The notes below the pieces were generated by a model, which saw only the letters and a program-made list of their open reading frames with translations, searched no databases and was not told the origin of the DNA. From Arthrobacter sp. APC 3897 (GTDB taxonomy: Bacteria; Actinomycetota; Actinomycetes; Actinomycetales; Micrococcaceae), in assembly GCF_030407495.1 (NCBI RefSeq), contig NZ_JASDDG010000006.1, positions 50,097 through 114,096 on the forward strand: 64,000 nt of DNA. Reading direction: 5' to 3'. The first letter of the stretch is position 1, and every line of letters begins with the position of its first letter. Positions 27,093 to 33,607 of this stretch are shown here, in pieces. Made by a program: the position numbers and the translations under genes.

Positions 27093-28564
27093 GCCTGTTC
27101 CGCCGCCCAGGCCTCGTACTTTTCCTTCCACGCGGCGTTCATCGGGTAGAGCCCGTCCACGCTGTGGCCGGCCCTGACCATCTCGGCGATGAACTCTTCC
27201 TGGTGTTCCTGGACGATGCAGGCCTCCACCAGTTCCTCGGCGATGGCCGGCGGGATGACCAGGATGCCGTCGTCGTCGGCCACAATGATGTCACCGGGCT
27301 GGACGGTGGAGCCGCCGCAGGCGATGGTGATGTCCGTGTCCCAGGGGATGTGCCGGCGGCCGAGCACTGCCGGGTGCGGGTTGGCGCAGTAGACGGGCAG
27401 GTCGAAGCTAGCCACCGTGGAGTAGTCGCGGACGCCGCCGTCGGTGATGATGGCTGCGGCGCCGTTGCTGATCGCACGCAGGGCGAGGATGTCGCCCAGG
27501 GTTCCGGTGCCCTTTTCGCCGCGGGCTTCCATGACCAGGACTTCACCGTCGCGGACTGAGTCGATGGCGCGTTTCTGGGCGTTGTAGCCGCCGCCGTGGG
27601 TCTTGAAGAGGTCTTCGCGGTTGGGGACAAAGCGCAGGGTGCGGGCGGTGCCAACCACCTTGCGTCCGGTCTTGGTGCCGGTGAGGCCGTCGATGGAGAC
27701 GTTGTTCAGGCCGCGGGCGCGCATCTGCGAGGACAGAGTGGCGGTGGCGACGGATTCCAGCTTGGCCTTCAGCTCCGGGGTGAGGGTTTTCTGCTCTTCC
27801 TCGGGCTTGAGCCCCGCCTTTTCGGCGGAGCCCCACGCTTCTTCGCGCTGCTTGTCGTCAATCTTGGGCTGTGCCCCGAAGGCGGCCAGCGCCGTCGTGC
27901 CCTCCGTGACGGTGGTGGTGAGGCGGCCGGTGGTCTTGCCCGTGCCGGGGACATCCACTTCGATTTCCAGGACGTCGCCGGGGACGGCCACGGAGGCGCC
28001 AGCCGGGGTGCCGGTGAGGATCATGTCCCCGGGCTCGAGGGTGAGGAGCTGGGAGAGGTCTGCGACCAGCTGACTAAAGGGGAAAAGCAGGTCTGCGGTG
28101 GTGTCATCCTGGGCGAGCTCGCCGTTGACCCAGGTGCGGATGCGCAGTGCTGCGGGGTCCACGTCGGCGGCGTCCAGAATGGCGGGGCCTACGGGGGTGA
28201 AGCCGTCGCCGCCCTTGGAACGGAGGTTGGAGCCCTTGTCGGCCCAGCGCAGATCGTATACGCCCAGGTCATTGCTGGCGGTCACTCCCCCGACGTAGCT
28301 CCAGGCGTCTTCGACGGAAACGCGGCGGGCGGTCTTGCCGATGATCAGGGCGATTTCGCCTTCGAAGCCGAGCAGTTCGCAACCGGCCGGGCGTTCCACC
28401 GTGCCGCCGCTGAGGGCGAGGGAAGAGCCGGGCTTGAGGAAGTAGGAGGGCTGCTCCGGGGTGCGTCCGCGTTCTGCCGCCCGGCTGGGGTAGTTGATGT
28501 GGACGGCGATGACCTTACCGGCCTGCTTCAGCGTGTCCGTGGTGGCTACGTTGCTCGGGGACAT
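27089..28564 (-). CDS. hpaG: Fusion of FAH-family isomerase and RraA-like domain, HpaG-type function
   Basis: 491 aa, ATG with GGAGAG ahead. Residues about 18-235 are a fumarylacetoacetate-hydrolase-fold domain: GCELLGFEGEIALIIGK, ASNDLGVYDLRWADKG, DMILTGTPAG. Residues about 265-480 are an RraA-like domain: ATLSSQMRARGLNNVSIDGL, AAIITDGGVRDYSTV, GDIIVADDDGILVIP. In enterobacteria HpaG is two FAH halves, a decarboxylase and an isomerase. Here the second half is replaced by an RraA-like domain; related RraA-fold enzymes act as aldolases and oxaloacetate decarboxylases, so it could supply the decarboxylation of 5-oxopent-3-ene-1,2,5-tricarboxylate (inference). First gene of the operon. Confidence 0.88.
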   Translation of the reverse strand: MSPSNVATTDTLKQAGKVIAVHINYPSRAAERGRTPEQPSYFLKPGSSLALSGGTVERPAGCELLGFEGEIALIIGKTARRVSVEDAWSYVGGVTASNDLGVYDLRWADKGSNLRSKGGDGFTPVGPAILDAADVDPAALRIRTWVNGELAQDDTTADLLFPFSQLVADLSQLLTLEPGDMILTGTPAGASVAVPGDVLEIEVDVPGTGKTTGRLTTTVTEGTTALAAFGAQPKIDDKQREEAWGSAEKAGLKPEEEQKTLTPELKAKLESVATATLSSQMRARGLNNVSIDGLTGTKTGRKVVGTARTLRFVPNREDLFKTHGGGYNAQKRAIDSVRDGEVLVMEARGEKGTGTLGDILALRAISNGAAAIITDGGVRDYSTVASFDLPVYCANPHPAVLGRRHIPWDTDITIACGGSTVQPGDIIVADDDGILVIPPAIAEELVEACIVQEHQEEFIAEMVRAGHSVDGLYPMNAAWKEKYEAWAAEQA

Positions 28565-29147
28565 GTCTCTCCTGGATCAAGTACGAAATCGTATATGATG
28601 AGGATTACATGTGTAGTGGGTCACGTCAAGCGGTGGGGCTGCTCCTTACCCAACCGAATCCCCCACCCACTTCACAAACCGACGGATGCCGGATGACTAA
28701 ACCAAAAGTGTCTTACATCAAAGGGCTGCCTCAAGCAGCTCGATGATTAGTTCCAATGCATAGCCGCGAGACACTCAGCGTGGCCAAGACTGCACGATCG
28801 CAGCAGTCTCACTGCCCGGCGTCCCGCAACCCATAGGTTTCAAGACGAGGCGGCGCCGCGCTGCGGGCGGTGGACATACCGCCAGTTTCCAAGCTGGCAA
28901 GCGTGACCTGTCGCCAGCTATCCGCAGGAGCGTCCTCTCCCGGTCCCGGGAGTGTTCCATGACGTCCCCCCATGGGTCAGAATCCACTGCACCGCCACAT
29001 TATCGCGATGTGTGTTTCGTACTTGGATTGTTCCGGCGGGGGACGCAGCTTGGTCTGAGGCGAAACCTTGGGTTGCAAAAGTTCGTTTTAGACTCCATCT
29101 CTACCGCCGTGACGCCGTTACCGGGTGAAGGGGACTACTTTGAGTAG
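28565..29147. other. Intergenic region between hpa operon and SIR2-like gene
   Basis: About 583 bases. The left end carries the hpa operon leader and promoter. The middle has only short frames without family features. A possible promoter for the SIR2-like gene is TTGGGT (29068-29073) with TAGACT (29089-29094). Base composition drops towards the right, marking the edge of the accessory islet. No tRNA or repeat boundary was found. Confidence 0.4.
28582..28593. promoter_or_regulatory. Inverted repeat in the hpa operon leader, likely GntR operator
   Basis: TACGA-AA-TCGTA, perfect 5-base arms with a 2-base spacer, 17 bases upstream of the first start codon of the operon. Size and position suit a GntR/FCD dimer site that would block transcription. 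Confidence 0.5.
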
Positions 29148-30566
29148 ATGACAAGTTCTCCACCGCGTCGCCCTGTTTACGTTTTGGGCGCAGGGTTTTC
29201 AAAAGCGATCAGTTCAGCGATGCCAATCACGAATGAGCTCGGCCAGGCCCTGCGGGCCCGCCTCTCACACGAGGTTGATTTTGACTTGTACCCGAACCAA
29301 ACGTTCGAGGATTGGCTCACGCTACAAATCACTCCCCTCCCCTTTCTGCAAGGGTTTGAAAACTCTCGGCGCTCAGCAAACGCGGCTCGTGTTATCGCAG
29401 AAATTGCTCAAGTACTCGATGAAAAGGTCGAGGACGCATCCTCTAGCGTCAGCGAACTTTGGCTCCAACAACTCGTGGCTCTTTGGCATGCAGAGCGAGC
29501 GGTGGTTCTCACATTCAATTACGACACCCTGCTTGAGCGTGCTGTGAATGACAACCCTCCATCGATCATCGACCCTACGGGACATGCACGCCACATTCTC
29601 GGCGATCACGTTGTCTTTCCTGCCCCCTCACCTCCACCCGTCCAGTTAGCTGACGATATGACCGCCAGTCATAGTGACGAATCCTTCGAGATACTTAAGC
29701 TACACGGATCCCTCACCTGGTACTGGGCTGCAAATGACTCCAGCGGATCGACACTTATCAGAGTGCGTGAAAAAAAGGGTTATGGGGCGAACACTGCACT
29801 GACGACTGAGACAGATTTTCTAGGTATTACAAGCTTGGATCGATATCTGATTCCTCCGATCACTAGTAAAGATGGTTACTACGGCTCATACCTTGCTAAT
29901 TCGATTTGGCGTAAGGCCCGTTCCTACATCTCCTCCGCATCTGCTCTAACACTTATCGGTTACTCGCTACCCCCTGAAGACCGAGCAGCGAGTCAGCTAA
30001 TGGCTCAGGCCCCTGCTAACACCCCGTTTTACGTAGTCGACCGAGCACCCGGTTCTGTGGACACTCCAGCTTCTGTTCTAGGGAATCTGACACGCCTCGG
30101 CATCAGTGGCAAGGCCGCCGGGACAGGGCCTGAATGTCTGCCCGATTTCGTCTCGAAAAAGATCCAAGAAGCAATTCAACGCCTGCCTGAGGCTCCTGAG
30201 TTCCAGCTTCCCGACAGCAACTCTTGGGATGTTGTGGTCGCAGTAGCTGAAGGTCAGTCTTGGTGGGCATCGGCATTTACCTACATGCTCCAATGGAATG
30301 AGCAGGAAGGTCACTTCGAGGCCGCCCAACTCGGTTACGACCTGATGACAACCGAGAGGCCATACAGCGAGATTCTAGGGCTGGAGGCGCCTTCGGCTGG
30401 ATCAGGTCCTTTGACCGTGGCACAACTCCGGCACCACGTGGACGGCGGTAAGCCGCTTACTTTCAAACGCCCACATTCCAACGGCATGGCGGTCTGCATA
30501 GGCGTAAATAAGCTGACCATACGTTCTAAAGAACTGCTCGAATTGAAATGGGCTCCGTACTCGTAA
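29148..30566 (+). CDS. SIR2-like domain protein, candidate antiphage NADase
   Basis: 472 aa. The SIR2-like NAD-binding domain covers about residues 8-300: GAGFS (14-18), PITNEL (26-31), the catalytic-type LTFNYDTLLER (Asn124, Asp126), LKLHGSLTW (His186) and IGYSLP (270-275). Such bacterial SIR2 proteins typically degrade NAD after phage infection. The C-terminal 140 residues match nothing I recognise and could sense a trigger. The gene is visibly poorer in G+C than its neighbours and has no partner gene next to it with known defence function. ATG follows GAAGGGG at a long distance, so the start is somewhat uncertain. Acquired by transfer is likely. Confidence 0.85.
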   Translation: MTSSPPRRPVYVLGAGFSKAISSAMPITNELGQALRARLSHEVDFDLYPNQTFEDWLTLQITPLPFLQGFENSRRSANAARVIAEIAQVLDEKVEDASSSVSELWLQQLVALWHAERAVVLTFNYDTLLERAVNDNPPSIIDPTGHARHILGDHVVFPAPSPPPVQLADDMTASHSDESFEILKLHGSLTWYWAANDSSGSTLIRVREKKGYGANTALTTETDFLGITSLDRYLIPPITSKDGYYGSYLANSIWRKARSYISSASALTLIGYSLPPEDRAASQLMAQAPANTPFYVVDRAPGSVDTPASVLGNLTRLGISGKAAGTGPECLPDFVSKKIQEAIQRLPEAPEFQLPDSNSWDVVVAVAEGQSWWASAFTYMLQWNEQEGHFEAAQLGYDLMTTERPYSEILGLEAPSAGSGPLTVAQLRHHVDGGKPLTFKRPHSNGMAVCIGVNKLTIRSKELLELKWAPYS

Positions 30567-31141
30567 ACACTGCAACCTGCACCATACAATCCTATTCTTG
30601 GCTTTAGGCGTTGACTCATTCAAAAGTCATAATTCTGGGCTGCCCCTTGCACACTAGGCCACACGTGGCAACTAACCTGAACAGATTCGATCGTGTGCTG
30701 TGCCTTCCTGGTGAAGTCCGGGTGGACGCCCTGACCAGGACGGAGCAGCCATGCAAAGACGCTTTTCCCTATTTCGCTTCTCCCGAGGCAAGACGGTGGC
30801 GTTGCCTCTGATGCCACTCAGTTACTACGTTCTCGAATGGGTAAACAGCTCCTTTGTACCGCGGAAATCCTCCAGCTCCCCTACTCGTTGCTCTCAAAGA
30901 GCGTCCTCGCGTTCCTTCTTCGGCGGCGTCAGTCAACGCGGCACATGGGCGTCCAAGTGGGGGCTAGGCGGGCTGGATCGGGCACGTATGCCACTCCCTA
31001 AGGTGCTGGCGGTTGTTATTCCAGATCTGAAAGGCTCCGGCAGCAGGGGCCGCGTAGAGAGTGCGAGCGTGCTATTGCCACCCGTTTTGTCTTCAGGTTA
31101 GTAGACTCAAGGCACGTTCATACGAGGGGGATGGGTTTCAT
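30567..31141. other. Region without recognisable genes in the accessory islet
   Basis: About 575 bases. Several frames of 60-116 codons exist on both strands, but none shows a domain, a ribosome-binding site or coding-like third positions. It may hold worn-out gene remains. Confidence 0.35.
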
Positions 31142-31753
31142 ATGGTTTGTACTGCGCGAGTAAAGGGGCACCGGGCAGGGTCCGCAGCTGGCATGAAGTG
31201 TCCTGGTCCTTGCTTTGGTTCGGCCTCCACACAGCCCACCCCACCGCCCTCTCCTTCTCCTTCTCCTTCTCCTTCTCCTTCTCCTTCTCCTTCTCCTTCT
31301 CAGAAGAAAGCAGGGATGATCCGCGATCAGCTAGTAAAGGCTGGGTGGGATGTTGCCCTCTCGAAGGACCTGACTGTCGTTCTTTGGAATTCCGTTGCCG
31401 GTGCTATTACTAAGAGCCCTAACTGGCGCGGAAACTCTGGCCACTGGTTATGCGTGATGCTGGCTGACGCCGTTGATGCCATTGATCCTGGGACAGTTGC
31501 AGAGAATGTGGGGAGCTTATTCGAGGCCGCTCTTGTTGACCGCGGGGTGACGCCATGGGTAGCGGTCATCGTCGGGCGAGGAATAGCTAAAGCGACTGAG
31601 CAAACACTTTCCACCATGGATCCGGCGGAACAGCTGCGTCTGGGATTGCTTGTTGTCGCCATATGCTTGTGTCCTCGTCCAGAGAAATGCCCGGAGGAAA
31701 ACAGACTGACGTTACCCATCTTCCAGTCGACCGTGGAGTTTCCGTCACCTTGA
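31142..31753 (+). CDS. Hypothetical protein with Ser-Pro repeat linker
   Basis: 203 aa from ATG 31142, preceded by a GAGGGGG-rich stretch. The N-terminal part (about 35 residues) is basic with two Cys, then a (Pro-Ser)n linker encoded by a hexanucleotide repeat, then about 150 residues that look globular: MIRDQLVKAGWDVALSK, SGHWLCVMLADAVDA, VTPWVAVIVGRGIAKATEQ, LRLGLLVVAICLC. The hydrophobic stretches could be membrane-associated. I do not recognise the family. Lower G+C like the SIR2-like gene. The start could be further upstream (31061) or after the repeat. Confidence 0.45.
   Translation: MVCTARVKGHRAGSAAGMKCPGPCFGSASTQPTPPPSPSPSPSPSPSPSPSPSQKKAGMIRDQLVKAGWDVALSKDLTVVLWNSVAGAITKSPNWRGNSGHWLCVMLADAVDAIDPGTVAENVGSLFEAALVDRGVTPWVAVIVGRGIAKATEQTLSTMDPAEQLRLGLLVVAICLCPRPEKCPEENRLTLPIFQSTVEFPSP
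31251..31300 (+). repeat. Hexanucleotide microsatellite (CTCCTT, about 8 units)
   Basis: Fifty bases of uninterrupted CTCCTT. It encodes the Pro-Ser linker of the gene at 31142; in the frame of 31147 it would encode Phe-Ser. Each unit is two codons, so copy changes lengthen or shorten the linker without a frameshift. Confidence 0.92.
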
Positions 31754-31800
31754 TGGTCAGTTCACCATGCCCTATGACTAGGCCGAAATTCGGTGTGGTC

Positions 31801-32379
31801 TCACGAGATAACGCTGATCGCGGAGATCCCGGAAGATGCGCATGAATATCTCTCCGGTGCCCACATACTCACGCAGCGTCGAACCAGGTGCACCCGGCCG
31901 GCGCGAAGAATGTCGTCGACTTTCTCATCAATCGCCGCAAGGTAATCGGTGATTTCATCCATGGTCTGCTGCATGGCAACTTGAGCCATCACTCCCGCCG
32001 CACCTGCCAGCAAAGCGGGGTTGGCCAGTTGAGAGGCGGGGCCCTTGGAGAACTGGACAATGGCCCTGATGCCTCCTGACTGCCCCTTTGCCTGAACTAC
32101 GCCCATACTGAGCCCCGTTTTGGAGTTTGTCATGAGGCCGTACTTCGTGATGGCCCGGGCAGACTCCTCCGTCAGTTTCACCCAGCGGCCGGAGCCTGCG
32201 GCAAGGTGGGATCCCATTTCTGCGATGCCTGCCGCCTTGCCCAGTTTCGGGCCGATCCGGTTCAGACCGAGATCCCTGGACTGCAGGTTTTCGGATGCAA
32301 GGAACCGCTCAACCGCAACCGGGTCCCCGATGACCGCAAGGCCGTCTCCATCATTGATCAGCTGGATCGAATCATCCAC
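31801..32379 (-). pseudogene. Truncated conserved hypothetical protein
   Basis: 192 codons from GTG 32379. Residues 1-165 (SIQLINDGDGLAVIGDP, then WVKLTEESARAITKYGLM, ending AAIDEKVDDIL) look like the front part of a longer actinobacterial protein of unknown function, which as far as I recall continues for well over another 100 residues after DEKVDDIL. Here the frame goes on with about 30 residues of unrelated, Arg/Cys/Ser-rich sequence. In another minus-strand frame, the same stretch (to a stop at 31778) reads LREYVGTGEIFMRIFRDL..., which looks more protein-like. So this appears to be a 3'-truncated gene joined to foreign sequence. Confidence 0.6.
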
Positions 32380-32487
32380 CGCCCGGCTCCCGTGTTCTGA
32401 GGAAAATGCTCAATTGCTGGAACATTCTCTCCCGGACACCCCAAATGCCAGGCTCGAATCGCCGCAGGGGGCTACCCCGCCGGCAGG

Positions 32488-33507
32488 TCAGGGAGTCAGC
32501 AGCACCTTGACAGCGCGGCGCTCGTCCATCGCCCGGTAGCCCTCCGCCGCGTCGGCAAGAGGAAGCGTCAGGTCGAAAACCCGGCCGGGGTCAATCTGCC
32601 GGCCCCAGATCCGCTGAATCAGGTCAGGCAGGAAGCGCCGCACGGGAGCTGGGCCTCCGAGCATATGGATCTCGGCAAAGAACAATTCCAGCCCGGGAAG
32701 AGCGACGTCATGAGAGACGCCCACAAAGCCCATGTGGCCGCCCGGCCGGGTGGAGCGCACAGCCTGCATCATTGACTCCTGCGTACCCACGGCCTCCACC
32801 ACCGAATGGGCGCCGAGCCCGTTGGTCAGATCCTTGAGTTCAGCCACCCCGGCGTCACCGCGTTCGGCGATGATGTCGGTGGCACCGAAGTCACGGGCGA
32901 GCTGCTGGCGCTCGGGGTGCCGGCTAAACGCAACAATGCGCTCGGCGCCGAGCTGCTGCGCCGCAAGGACGGCCAACAGTCCGACGGCGCCGTCACCCAC
33001 CACGGCGACGGTTTTGCCGGGGCCGGCCTCAGCCGCCACGGCACCGAACCAGCCGGTTCCCAGGACATCGGAGGCAGCCATCAGTGAGGGCAGCAGGTCC
33101 GCCGGCGGAGCCTCCGGGGTGGCCACCAGGGTGCCGTCCGCCAGCGGAATCCGGGCGAACTGCGCCTGGGTGCCCAGCGTCCCCATGGGCACGGCATTGA
33201 CGCAGCGGCTCTGGTAACCGGCACGGCAGATCTCGCACGTGTTGTCAGAAGCCCAGAAGGAACCCACCACGAAATCCCCGGGCTTGACGCTCCGCACGTC
33301 CGGCCCAACCTCCTCCACCCAGCCGACGTATTCATGTCCCATGGGTGCGGGCCGGACCTCCTCGATGCCCCGGTACGGCCAGAGGTCCGAACCGCAGATG
33401 CAGGTCGCGGCCAGCCGGATCACCGCGTCGGTCGGTTCCTCAATCACGGGATCGGCCCGGTCCTCAACACGGACGTCTCCGGGGGCATGCAGTACTACGC
33501 CACGCAT
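32488..33507 (-). CDS. Zinc-dependent alcohol dehydrogenase (MDR family)
   Basis: 339 aa from ATG 33507 with AAGGAG ahead. Catalytic zinc site: Cys in TCICGSDLW, GHEYVGWVEEVG. Structural zinc site: a Cys cluster in DNTCEICRAGYQSRC with only three clear Cys. The nucleotide-binding motif is VVGDGAVGLLAVLAAQQLGA, with FSRHPERQQLA suggesting NADP preference. It resembles the formaldehyde/threonine-dehydrogenase-like MDR group; substrate unknown. A longer frame to 33654 is rejected because the strong ribosome-binding site precedes 33507. Confidence 0.88.
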   Translation of the reverse strand: MRGVVLHAPGDVRVEDRADPVIEEPTDAVIRLAATCICGSDLWPYRGIEEVRPAPMGHEYVGWVEEVGPDVRSVKPGDFVVGSFWASDNTCEICRAGYQSRCVNAVPMGTLGTQAQFARIPLADGTLVATPEAPPADLLPSLMAASDVLGTGWFGAVAAEAGPGKTVAVVGDGAVGLLAVLAAQQLGAERIVAFSRHPERQQLARDFGATDIIAERGDAGVAELKDLTNGLGAHSVVEAVGTQESMMQAVRSTRPGGHMGFVGVSHDVALPGLELFFAEIHMLGGPAPVRRFLPDLIQRIWGRQIDPGRVFDLTLPLADAAEGYRAMDERRAVKVLLTP

Positions 33508-33607
33508 GGTGTCTCCTTCTGCCGGTGAATTCTCTCCCTTCCAAGAACAGCACCCGCGCAGACGCTCCGGTAGATCCCGGACCTTTGGTTCGGCCCGTTC
33601 GCGGTTT

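Noticed and set aside
30567..31141. Several frames of 60-116 codons
   Set aside because: No ribosome-binding sites, domains or coding-like third positions; overlapping on both strands.
31251..31300. CRISPR-like array
   Set aside because: A simple hexanucleotide microsatellite with no spacers; no cas genes in the window.
32440..32475. tRNA-like T-loop sequence near the islet border
   Set aside because: GGCTCGAATCGCC resembles a T-arm, but no matching acceptor, D or anticodon arm could be built upstream.
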